A DNA stretch of 64,000 nucleotides from Viscum album (Eukaryota > Streptophyta > Magnoliopsida > Santalales > Viscaceae), in the NCBI GenBank assembly GCA_963277665.1, contig OY728122.1, positions 2,124,140,024 to 2,124,204,023 on the forward strand. The letters run 5' to 3'. A program made the translations under genes and the position numbers. Positions 21,839 through 32,639 of the stretch are shown piece by piece (positions within the stretch are counted from its first letter, which is position 1; each line of letters opens with the position of its first letter). A model generated the notes under the pieces. It was not told the DNA's origin. It saw nothing but the letters and a program-made list of their open reading frames with translations, and made no database searches.

Positions 21839-24800
21839 ACCAAGTAGATTTAGGAAGATTGATCGAGGGGAGGTAGATCTACGAGCATCCAACAGAGCCA
21901 GACTTGCTGCTGTAGTTGTCGGGGACTAGCACCTCACATTGCCTACTGGAATGGTCTTGGTTTTGAAAGGATGTTATTATTTACCCTTCGTAACCAAAAA
22001 AATTATTTCAATATCCAAATTAGATACTGATGGATTCATCTTCAATTTTGGAAGTGGATGTTGCTACTTTTATAAAGATAACATTTGTTTTAGTAGGGCA
22101 CATTTATATAATGGACTTTATGTGTTAGACTACACAAACCAAGTAATGGAAACCGATGACAAAGTTAATTCACATGATTCATACCACACCCAACTTTGGC
22201 ATCACTGGCTAGGTCATGTCAATGAGAAACGTTTGACAAAATTACATCAAGATGGGTATTTAGATTCTTTCGAACTAAAACCACTTGGTGTATGTCATGC
22301 GTGTCTACAAGGAAAAATGACCAAATCCCCATTTAGTGGGAAAGGTGAAAGAGCTAAAGAGATTCTAGAATTAGCTCACATAAATGTGTGTGGGCCATTT
22401 CCAATTGAGGTAAGGGATGGGTTCTCATACTTCATAACTTTTACTGATGATTTTAGTAGATATGGATATATCTACTTAATGAGGTATAAGTCAGATTCTT
22501 TTGATCAGTTCAAAGAATACAATAATGAAGTTGAGAACCATCTTGGTAAGAATATTAAGAAATTCTGCTCAGATAGAGGAGGAGAATATCTTAATCAGAA
22601 CTTCATTGATTTCTTACGGGAGTTTTAGATTCTATCTCAACTCACTCCTCCTTACACGCCATAGTGGAATGGTGTAAGCGAAAGGAGGAACCACACCCTG
22701 TTGGACATGGTGAGATCAATGATGAGTCATGAGAGTCTTCCATTATCCTTTTGGGGATATGCATTACAAACAGCAGCACACATACTAAACCAAGTACCAA
22801 CTAAATTGATAAATGGTATTCCATACGAGTTACGGAGTGGACGCAAAGCCATGTTATCAAATTTACATGTGTGGGGTAGAGAATCATTTGTTAAAACCTC
22901 TTCAAGTAACAAAATTTCACCCGAGGCACAAAGTTTATCTTTATAGGATATCCCAAGGAAACAAGTGGATATTACCTATAAAACCCCTCAGACAAAAAGG
23001 TTACAGTGGAAAGACACACCATATTCCTTGACAGGGAGCACATCTCCAAAAGAGATAGTGGGAGCAAGATAGACTTCGATGAAGTCGAGGGTCAAGATAC
23101 ATAGGAGTTGGAACAAGAACAGATTCCACAAATACCTGTGGAAGAAAAATCTGTTCCAGAGACACAAGAACTGCGTAAGATCATGAGAGAGGTGAGAGAA
23201 CCAGAACGATATGGTTTTCTTGTCATCGAGGATGGTGACTCATTATTGGTTGACAATGATGATCCTCTTACCTACAAGGAAGCAGTTGAAGGCACAAACG
23301 TTGCCAAGTGGCAAGAAGCCATGAATTCTGAAATGGATTCCATGTACCAAAACCAAGTCTAGATTTTGGTAGATCCTCCAGTTGATGTAAAGCCTATTGG
23401 TAATAAATGGGTATTCAAGAAGAAACTGGACATGGAGGGTAAAGTCAGCACCTACAAGGCACGACTGGTTGCAAAAGGTTTTAGAAAACGTCAAGGAATT
23501 AACTATGATGAAACCTTTTCACCGGTTGCGATGCTGAAATCCATCAGAATCCTATTGGCCATTGTCGCTTACCATGACTATGAAATTTTGAAAATGGATT
23601 TCAAAACAGCTTTCCTTAACGGGAACCTCCAGGAAGATGTCTACATGACACAACCTGAAGGGTTTGTGACTCCAAAGGATGCCAACAAGGTATGCAAGTT
23701 GCAGAAATCCATTTATGGATTAAATCAAGCATCAAGGTCATGGAACATTCGTTTTGATGAAACTGTAATGGAATTTGGCTTTGTTAAAAATGAATGTGAG
23801 CCTTGTGTCTACAAGATGTTTAGTGGGAGTGCAGTCATTTTCCTAATAGTATATGTTGATGACATATTACTAATTGGAAATGAAGTACCTGTCTTACAGT
23901 CAGTTAAGGAATGATTGCATAAATGCTTCTCCATGAAAGACTTGGGCGAGGTAGCATATATTCTTGGGATCAAGATCCATCGTGATAGATCCAAGAGAAT
24001 TCTGGGCCTGATTCAAAGTACATACATTGACAAGATACTGAAGAGGTTCAGTATAGAACAATCTAAGAGGGGATTGTTTCCAGTGTCACATGGAATTCAT
24101 CTTTCCAAGAAAATGTGTCCCCAGACACATGAGGAAAGAAAGAGAATGAAAAGGATCCCTTACGCATCCGTGATTGGGTCAGTCATGTATGCTATGCTAT
24201 GTACGAGGCTAGATGTTGCTTACGCATTAAGTGCGGTAGGAAGATATCAAGATGATCCAGGAGACCACCATTGGATGGCAGTCAAGACTATCCTTAAGTA
24301 TCTGAGGCATACTATGGATATTTTCCTGGTTTATGGAGGAGATGATGAACTAGTCATCAGAGGACATGTATATGCTAGTTTCCAGACTGATCAAGATGAC
24401 ATGAAGTCACAGACTAGATACATCTTCAGTTTGAATGGAGGTGCAGTGAGCTGGAAGAGCTCAAAGCAAAGTGTAGTGGCAAATTCTACAGTAGAGTCTG
24501 AGTATATCACAGCTTCTGAGGCAGCTAAAGAAGCAGTATGGATACGAAGCTTCGTCCAAGAGCTGGATGTAGTACCGAGCAGTAAAGATCCTATCACACT
24601 CTATTGTGATAATACCGCAGCGGTGGAACTTGCAAAAGAGCCAAGGTCACATCAGTGGACAAAGCACATACTTCGGAAGTATCATCTCTTGAGGGATTTT
24701 TCTTAGAGAGGTGAAGTTGCAGTGAGCAGTATTTCCACGGAAGACAATGTGGCAGACCCCTTGAATAAAGCCTTGACTTATCAGAAACATGATCATCATG

Positions 24801-24841
24801 TAAGGTCTAGCGGACTAAAAGTCATAGGAAGTTGGCTCTAG
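21839..24841 (+). pseudogene. copia-2 pol (integrase, RT, RNase H), degenerate
   Basis: The integrase zinc-binding motif (LWHHWLGHVNEKRL, then VCHACLQGK) is at about 22195-22315. The core region has INVCGPF, where Asp is replaced by Asn, and CSDRGGEYLN. RT contains KWVFKKKLD, FKTAFLNGNL, QPEGF and the active-site YVDDI (about 23850). RNase H has ESEYI, LYCDNTAAVELA and ends GSWL at 24838. Stops at about 22627, 23360, 23912 and 24704 fall where copia-1 has Trp or Gln codons. A frameshift lies near 22900. Domain order PR-INT-RT-RH identifies Ty1/copia. Confidence 0.92.
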
Positions 24842-24844
24842 TCT

Positions 24845-24855
24845 AAGTGGGAGTT
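24845..24855 (+). other. Polypurine tract of copia-2
   Basis: AAGTGGGAGTT abuts the 3' LTR start. It primes plus-strand synthesis in LTR elements. Confidence 0.8.
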
Positions 24856-26782
24856 TGTAAGGGTTGGTTTCCTAAGAACCAACTGTTTTGTACTTTGATT
24901 ACATGAATGTTCACTTATTATATATTGTTCATTATTCTACATGACTATAATATAATAATGTCCTGGAATATTTGTTGCATTAATAAGGTCATGGCAGATC
25001 CCCGCTATGATGAGAACCTTGAAATGCTATAACAATATTCTTAAATAAAGTTCTACGGTTGGATGACATACTATTATAGGACACATTGTATATAGACCTT
25101 CATGTGCGAGTACTCATAAGAAGACGAGACTCTCTCTCATGGAGTTTGCACTTGGTAATCTCCAAGATTGGAGATTATGAGAACAGACCCGCCAATAGTA
25201 ATTCCGCATGTCTTGGTGTCATCAGACATTACTATCTGCGAGCGTGTGTAATGGTCCTTAGACTGGAAGATTATCATTAACTCATGTCATGACTCACACA
25301 CTTAGATTTACTGATGAAAACCGTCACACAGATAGTTGGCGAGAAGTAGGGTACGTTGGGTGCGTCACGAGTGACATGTTGTTAATGGATAAGTCGAGGA
25401 AGGATTTGTCCCTTCCATTTATGGAAGTTGATATCTCGGCCCTTTGATTGAAATAGAACTGTCGCATGAAATTCCATGGCCATGGTGTAAACGACGAGTT
25501 TATTTCAGGTAGTCAAAGAACGACAAATCAAGCATATAGGTTTATGACACTGCCATGAATCCTGCTTGATGAGATATCGAGACAAAGGGATTAAATTACA
25601 TAGTAAGCATTCGTATGAGGTGATATGTCAATGCGGCGTCAACTTCTTTCTCTTGGGTGCCTTGACCCATTGCTAGACAGTAATCTTGGACTTTAGGCAA
25701 GCTCGCCTAATGCCAATGAGAAAGAGACCTAGAGGGTCACACACTAAGTGTATTCAAGTATCTCAAGTATAATAAATATTATTCCCATACGTGGTTTAAT
25801 AATTATTCAAGGAAGCCTAAATCGTTTTAATGATGAAGGAAGAAGGAAATGAAAAACAAGATATACACTCCATTTATTAAAGATTACATGCCGTGTAGTT
25901 TTTCATGGAAAACAAGTACACGCCGTGTATTAATTATTACACGTCGTGTAGTTTTCTTTATGTAAAGGAAATGAATAAATGAAAACAAGATATACACGCT
26001 GTGTACATTGAATGTACACGCCGTGTAGTTTTCAATAAAAAACAAGTACACGCCGTGTATTTATTATTACACGCCGTGTAGTTTTTCCAGTCGGGATTTT
26101 GAGGATATAATATTGTTTTAAATGATATTTATTATGATCAGCGTGGGCGTATGTCAAGAAATTAATTATTCTACATGGGGTTTTAAATAAGAGTCAATGA
26201 AATAAATAAAACGTGTAACGCATTTATTTATTGTCATAACTCTACAACCTCAAACCTGATTATAAATATCCTCACAACCCCAACTTGTTTCCTAGACACA
26301 AGAGAATCGTTGTGCACAACATCTCTGGATAATTCTTTCAAGGCCGAAAGAACCTCTTCCTCCAAGAACTCTCTCAAGACCGAGAGAGATCCTCTTCCAT
26401 CGGATCAAGATGATCTAAGGCGGACAACGCAAGCAAAGGTTTCTCCATGCTAGCACCCAGAGAATCCTTTGGCGACATCCCGAGATACAAGGTACACGTG
26501 TGGATCACCGCTAGAGGAAGTCTACACTTGGATTCTGAGATGCAACGATGAATCACTTTGGAACGTGATCAAGAACATCAACGAAGAAAGAACACCCAAA
26601 AGGTATTTCTTTTAAATTGATTAAATTAATTATAATCAACCTGTAATGATCCTACTTTGTGGTTCCGTGACTTTCCTTTTCTTTGTCCATTTCTGTGATT
26701 CGATCCGTGGAGACTGGCGTTTATCATCGTATTGATCCTGGATTGATCATTGTTAATGAAAAAAAGCCAAGTGGGAACATCC
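24856..26782 (+). repeat. 3' LTR of copia-2, truncated at its end
   Basis: It matches the 5' LTR from TGTAAGGG to 'gtgggaacatcc' and then loses the last ~33 bp. Positions 26783-26805 repeat an internal LTR segment (26707-26729) before copia-1 sequence resumes. Confidence 0.88.
25864..26080. promoter_or_regulatory. Four palindrome pairs in the copia-2 3' LTR
   Basis: Starts are 25864/25885, 25917/25938, 25993/26015 and 26047/26068, spaced 21, 21, 22 and 21 bp within pairs. Pair-to-pair steps are 53, 76 and 54 bp. Four of the eight match TACACGCCGTGTA exactly. Confidence 0.88.
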
Positions 26783-26802
26783 GTGGAGACTGGAATTTAT
26801 CG

Positions 26803-29800
26803 TCGAGTGTAATCTTTCTATTTCTACACATTGGGTATTAGATACAGCTTGTGGGGCTCACATATGTATTCAAATGTAGGAACCAAGTAGATTTAGAAAG
26901 ATTTCCTGAGGAGAGGTGGATCTTCGAGCTTCCAATGGTGCAAAGCTGGCTGCGTTGGCTATTGGTGATTACCACCTCTCATTGCTGACTGGGATGATTT
27001 TGGTTTTGCATAACTGTTATTATGTTCCTAGTGTTACCAAGAACATAATTTCTGTATCTTGTTTGGATATGGATGGATTTATTTTCAAGTTTGGAAATAA
27101 GGGTTGTATCTTTTATAAGAACAACGTATATTATGGTATGACACATTTAAATAATGGTTTGTATGTATTAAATTACGAAAAACAAGTGTCGGCAATCGAT
27201 AAAAAAACAAACTCACATGACTCATACATCACCCAGTTGTGGCATCACCGTCTCAGTCATGTAAACGAGAAGTGCTTGACAAAGCTCTGCCAAGATGGAT
27301 ATTTAGACTCTACTAAGCTAAAAACACTTGATATATGTCACACTTGTTTACAAGGTAAAATGACCAAGCCGACTTTTGGTGGACAGGGTGAAAGGTCCAC
27401 AAAACTTCTAGGATTAGTGCACACGGATGTATGTGGACTATTTCCAATAGAAGCTAGAGGTGGATATTCTTACTTCATTACTTTTACTGATGATTTAAGT
27501 AGATATGGATATTTCTACTTAGTTAGGGATAAGTTAGAGTCCTTAGAGGAATTTAAGGAATTTAAGAACGAAGTGGAGAATCAGCTTGGTAAGAAGATAA
27601 AGAAACTTCGATCGGATCGAGGTGGAGAATATCTGAACCAAGAGTTCATCAATATTTTACGGGAGTATGGGATTATATCCTAGCTCACTCCTCCTTATAC
27701 ACCATAGTGGAATGGTGTTAGTGAAAGGAGGAACCGAACCTTGTTGGACATGGTGAGATCGATGATGAGTCATGTAGATCTTCCATTATCCTTTTGGGGA
27801 TATGCATTACAAACCGCAACATACACCTTAAACCGAGTACCAACTAAGGTGGCAAATATAATTCCATCTGAGTTATGGAATGGAAAGAAACCTATTTTGT
27901 CGCACACACGTGTATGGGGATGTGAGAAATTTGTTAAGGCCTTCTCAGGCAACAAACTAGCACCCCGGGGCATGAAGTGTATCTTTATGGGATATCCCAA
28001 GGAAACGAAAGGATATTACCTATATAACCCTTCAGACAAGAAAGTGACTGTCGCCAGACAAGCCGTCTTTCTCGATAGGGAGCACATCATCAAAAAGGAT
28101 AGTGGAATCAAGATTTACTTTGACGAAGTTGATGCTCAAGATACACAAGAGTTGGTACAGGAACAAGTTCCACAGGTCCCCGTAGAGAGGTTCCAGGAAC
28201 ACAAGTACTGCATAGGAGCTCAAGAGAGGTAAGGGAACCAGAGAGATTTGGTTTCCTAGTCACCGAGGATGGTGAATCATTATTTTTGGACAATGATGAA
28301 CCTCTCTCCTACAAGGAAGTAGTAGAAATCTTAGAAGCTACAAGATGGCTAGAAGCTATGAATTATGAGATGGATTCTATGTATCAGAACCAAGTATGGG
28401 TTCTGGTCGATGAGCTAGTTGATGTAAAACCTATTATATGCAAATGGGTATTCAAGAGAAAACTGGACATGTAAGGTCAAGTTAGTACCTATAAAGCAAG
28501 GCTAGTGGCTAAAGGATTTAGACAACATCAAGGAATTGACTATGATGAAACCTTCTTGCGAGTTTCCATGTTTAAATCCATAAGAATCATACTTTCCATA
28601 GCAGCTTACCATGAATATGATATTTGGAAAATGGATGTCAAAACAACATTCCTTAACGCGAACCTTCAATAATATGTCTATATGACACAACCAGAAGGGT
28701 TTGTGACACCAGGTGAAGCCAAACGGGTTTGCAAGTTTTAGAAATCCATTTATGGATTAAAGCAAGCATCCATGTCATGGAACATTCGATTTGATGAATC
28801 CATAAAGGAATTTGGTTTCATTAAGAAAAAATGTGAGCCATGTGTTTATAAGTGGTTTAATGGGAATGCGATCATTATCCTAGTAGTATATGTTGATGAC
28901 ATATTTATTTTTGGAAAAGATGTACCAGTCTTACAATCAGTTAAGGACTGGTTGAACAAGTGTTTATCCATGAAGGACTTGGGTGAAACAACCTACATTC
29001 TAGGGATCAAGATCATTTGTGATAGATCCAAAAGGCTGCTTGGACTAAGTCAGGGTACATACATTGAACAGATACTAAAGAGATTTAGTATGAAACAATA
29101 CAATAGGGGATTAGTTCTAGTGTCACATGGCCTAAATCTTTCTAAGAAAATGTGTCCATAGACACAACATGAGAAAGATAGAATGATTAAGATCTCATAC
29201 ACTTCAGCTATAGGATCCATAATGTATGCCATGTTATGTACCAGGCTTGATGTTGCCTATGCACTGAGCATGGTAGGCAGATATCAAGCAGATCCAGGAG
29301 AAAAACATTGGACTGCTATTAAGACTATCCTTAAGTATCTGAGAAGAACTAAGGATATGTTCCTGGTGTATGGAGGGGACGAGGAGTTGTCATGAGAGGG
29401 TATGCTGATGCTGGTTTTCAGACAGATCAGAACGATCTGAAGTTGCAATCTGGATATGTTTTCTGTCTCAATTGAGGAGCTGTGAGCTGGAAGAGTTCAA
29501 AGCAACCAGTTGTCGCTGATTCTAAAGTGGAGTCTGAATATATAGAGACTTTTTATGTATCCAAGGAAGCCTTCTGGATTTATAACTTTGTCCAGGAGCT
29601 TGATGTGGTACCTAGCAATAAAGACCCTGTCACATTGTATTGTGATAATACTACAACGGTGGATCTTGCAAAAGAACCAAGGTCACATCAACAGACAAAG
29701 AACATACTCCGGAAGTATCACCTCCTGAGGGATTTATATCAGAGGGTTGAAGTTGCAGTGATCAGAGTGTCCATGGAAGAGAACGTGGTGGACCCCATGA

Positions 29801-29877
29801 CTAAAGGCCTATCTCAGCAGAAGCATGAATATCATGTGAGAGCTAGCGGGTTAAAGGTTGTTAGCAGTTGGCTCTAG
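26803..29877 (+). pseudogene. copia-1 protease-integrase-RT-RNase H, degenerate
   Basis: The first 78 bp (26803-26880) repeat the end of the upstream part. Then comes a long open integrase (26916-27683) with LWHHRLSHVNEKCL and ICHTCLQGK (zinc site), HTDVCG and RSDRGGEYLN (catalytic Asp residues). Stops at about 27682 and 27706 precede 27741-28232 (WGYALQTA, VWGCEKFV). RT has KWVFKRKLD, a stop at 28473, and YVDDI at about 28890. RNase H has ESEYIETF, LYCDNTTTVDLA and ends SSWL at 29877. At least seven stops or shifts break the frame. Confidence 0.92.
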
Positions 29878-29880
29878 TCC

Positions 29881-29891
29881 AAGTGGGAGTC
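29881..29891 (+). other. Polypurine tract of copia-1
   Basis: AAGTGGGAGTC lies immediately before the 3' LTR, and the same motif is seen in copia-2. Confidence 0.8.
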
Positions 29892-31863
29892 TATTGGAGT
29901 TGGTGGCCTAGAACCAACTACTTTGTACTTTATTCATTAATAAATACCTTATCACATCTTGATTGTTCTTCTGCATGACAATGCATGTGATAATTTTCTA
30001 AGGACAACTGTTTCATTAAAGGGTCGTAGCAGATCCCTGCTATGATGAGAACCCGGAAGTGCCATAACACTGTTCTTGAATATATGTTCTATTGTCGGAT
30101 GATGTTATTTGAGGGACACAAATAATATAGACCATTAGGGGTGAGGACTCAAAAAACTTTGAGGCACCTTCTCATGGTGTGTGCCCTTGGTAATATCCAG
30201 AAGGATATTATGAGAATGAGACCCGCCAGTAGGAAATCCACATTTCATAGTGTCATTGGATGTTCCTATCTGCAGACATTTTTATTGGTCCTTATACTTT
30301 AAGATTATTATTTATGGGTATTACAACTCGCGCACTTAGATGTATTGACGAAAACTATGACGACACACTATTCGCAACGAGGTAGGATACATTGTCTATG
30401 TCACGAGTAATACCGCATTAATAGATAATGCAAGAAAGTATTTGTCCTTTATGTTCCATAAAGGAAGCAGATATCTCAGGCCCTTTGATGGAATTGATAT
30501 AGCCTAAATAAATCCATGTCCATGGTAAGGTATGGGAGAGTTCAATTTCGGAAAGTCAAAGAAATAATAATCGAGCATAGGGGTTGATGACACTAGCATG
30601 CAACCCGCTTGATTCGAGATATCGTGACAAAGGGATTATATTACATGGTAAACGTTCGTAGGAGGTGACACGTCAATTCGGCGTTTACTTCTTTCTCTAT
30701 GGGTGCCTTGGCATGTTGCTAGATGCTAACCTTGGACTTTAGGCAGGCTCTGCCTAATGCCACTGAGAAAGGGGCCTAGAGGGTCACACACTAAGTGTGT
30801 CCATGTATCTCAGTTAAATATTAATTTAAAAAGTTAAATAAATATTATTCCTGACTGTTGTTTAATAATTATTTAAGAATTACTGATTGCATTTATTTCG
30901 ACACTAGTTATTCGAGAGAATATATTGTGGGCGAAATAGTATATATTTATTAGCGAGTAATGCAGTTACATTTATTTAACAAATGAATATCCATTACTCA
31001 AGGACTAATAAATTATGTGGAGGAAATAAAGGAAAATGGAAAATAAAAGTACACGCCTTGTATATTAAATATACACGGTGTATAGTTTTATGGAAAACTA
31101 GTACACGCCGTGTATTAATGATTACATGCTGTGTAGTTTTTCCAGTCGGGATTTTGAGGATGTAATATTGTTTTATTAAATGATATTTATTATAATAAAT
31201 GTGGGTGAATGTCAATGAATTAATAATTTAACATGGGGGTTTTCAATAAGAGTTAATGAAATAATAAAACGCGTAACATGTTTATTTATTATCATAACTC
31301 TATACCTCAAACCCGATTATAAATATCCTTACAACCACAAAACTTTTCCCCAATCGTTGTGCACAACAATTTTGGAGAATTCTTTCAAGGCTAAAAGAAC
31401 TACTTCCTCTAAGAACACTCTCAAGACCGAGAGAGATCCTCCTCCATCGGATCAAGGTGATCGAAGGAGGACATCACAAGCGAAGGCTATTCCATGCTAG
31501 CACCTAGAGATCCCTTCAACGACATCTAGAGATACATGGAGCATGTATGGATCACCGCTAGAGGAATCCCACACTTGGATTCTACGATGCAACGACTGAT
31601 CACATCAGATTGTGACTGGAGACTTCAACGAAGTAAGAATTCCACCAAGGTAATTCTTGTGAATTAATTAAATTAATTATAACCAACATATGATGATCCT
31701 ATCTCTATGGTTCCGGGACTCCCACTTTTGTTTTTCGTTCTTCGTTCTATTATAAAGATCTGACATTTTATATCATGATAGATCTCGGTTTGAATGTTGT
31801 TTAATGCTAAAATCAAAGTTGGGAACTCCCAACAACACGCTTTTGCTACGCCTGGAACCTAAA
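29892..31863 (+). repeat. 3' LTR of copia-1
   Basis: The LTR is 1,972 bp, starts TATTGGAGTTGG (5' copy TGTTGG) and ends ACCTAAA. It is followed by the AATGT target duplication at 31864-31868. Confidence 0.93.
31050..31135. promoter_or_regulatory. Two palindrome pairs in the copia-1 3' LTR
   Basis: Starts are 31050/31072 and 31102/31123, spaced 22 and 21 bp, the same as in the 5' LTR (13142/13164, 13194/13215). Confidence 0.8.
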
Positions 31864-31917
31864 AATGTTTCATTATTTAATTTTTAGTAAATTAAAAAAA
31901 TGATATCATAATGTTAC

Positions 31918-32230
31918 CATAATATCTCCCCACATCAGTGTCTTAATCTCAGCTACAACATGGTTCCATGAAGTTACATCAATCTCCATGCATTTCCGAG
32001 TGACGATTCCAATGTAACTACTAAACATGGCCTTATTGGGGTTAACATGTTGGCTCCTATTATTCCATCCAATCTTATATTTTATGACTTTATCTTTAGT
32101 CTTAATGATTATTGCTAACATTGTCAAACTAAAACGTTCCTATTTTTTCTGCGTCACCGGTGTTTCCTCACCTTTCATTTCCTTGGAACCACCATCATCA
32201 ATATGTTCCTCCAGCTCCGGAGGCTAGCAT
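31918..32230 (-). pseudogene. CACTA gene 2 exon (N-terminal Transposase_24 region)
   Basis: The minus strand reads KEMKGEETPVTQKK, then IGWNNRSQHVNPNKAMFSSY, IGIVTRKCMEIDVTSWNHV and LMWGDIM. A perfect ATG/GTAAC donor is at 31918/31917. The pattern '..N..GQ..G.....F.S.IG...R..V.I....W......LW.DI' is the start of plant Transposase_24. It joins in phase to the exon at 11961. One stop (TAA) occurs after QKK. Confidence 0.78.
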
Positions 32231-32317
32231 CAGCATATGCAGATGGTGGTTGTACCTTTGCACTGAGAGCAACAATAGGTTGGGAAACTTGTTGTTTTTC
32301 TACACTACGAGCAATAG

Positions 32318-32610
32318 CAGGTTGAGAAACCTGTTGTTCCTAGGGATTTGAAGCATCATCATGTGCATAATTAATTATTTGAAAAAATGGTTTAACATTT
32401 AATTTAGATAACATAAAAGCAGCAAAAAACATATAACATGTTGAGAAACCTGTTGTTCGTCTGCACTACAAGCAGCAGTAGGTTGAGAAACCTACTGTGC
32501 CTGGGGATTGGGAGCATTATCATATGCCGAAGTCATTATCTATAAAAGTGGTTTAACATTTAATTTAGATAACATAAAAGTAGAAATGAACACATATTTA
32601 CATAAAGTAA
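32318..32610 (-). repeat. Tandemly duplicated exon-plus-intron segment (~150 bp) in gene 2
   Basis: The + strand segments starting 'ggttgagaaacct' near 32320 and 32480 both continue to 'tggtttaacatttaatttag' (32380 and 32549). On the minus strand each encodes a Gln-rich repeat (QQVSQP-like) after an intron-like stretch. The spacing of corresponding points is about 155-170 bp. Confidence 0.6.
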
Positions 32611-32639
32611 CATGATGTATATTAGAAAAAAATATAACT

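Larger units (their letters stand above)
17022..26802 (+). mobile_element. Ty1/copia LTR retrotransposon (copia-2), nested in copia-1
   Basis: The 5' LTR is 17022-18982 and the 3' LTR 24856 to about 26782, both starting TGTAAGGGTTGG. The element belongs to the same broad family as copia-1 (similar Gag, Pol, leader and palindromes) but a different subfamily. LTR divergence over the first ~310 bp is about 20 differences. The 3' LTR lacks its last ~33 bp. It is followed by a 21-bp re-copied LTR piece and then by a duplicate of the flank, so no ordinary 5-bp duplication can be read. The sequence before 17022 is GAAGG. Confidence 0.92.
11993..31863 (+). mobile_element. Ty1/copia LTR retrotransposon (copia-1), interrupted by copia-2
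   Basis: LTRs at 11993-13957 and 29892-31863 begin TG/TA-TTGGAGTTGG and end ACCTACA/ACCTAAA. The 5-bp target duplication AATGT is perfect (11988-11992 and 31864-31868). The order is 5' LTR, Met-tRNA primer site, a 2.1-kb leader, gag, protease, integrase, RT, RNase H, polypurine tract and 3' LTR, with integrase before RT as in Ty1/copia. LTRs differ at about 20 of the first ~330 positions (around 6%). It lies within an intron of the CACTA gene 2, antisense to it. A related element interrupts gag-pol at 17022. Confidence 0.95.

Noticed and set aside
26803..29877. A third copia element starting at 26803
   Set aside because: The 3' LTR at 29892 pairs with the 5' LTR at 11993 with a perfect AATGT duplication, and there is no LTR at 26803.
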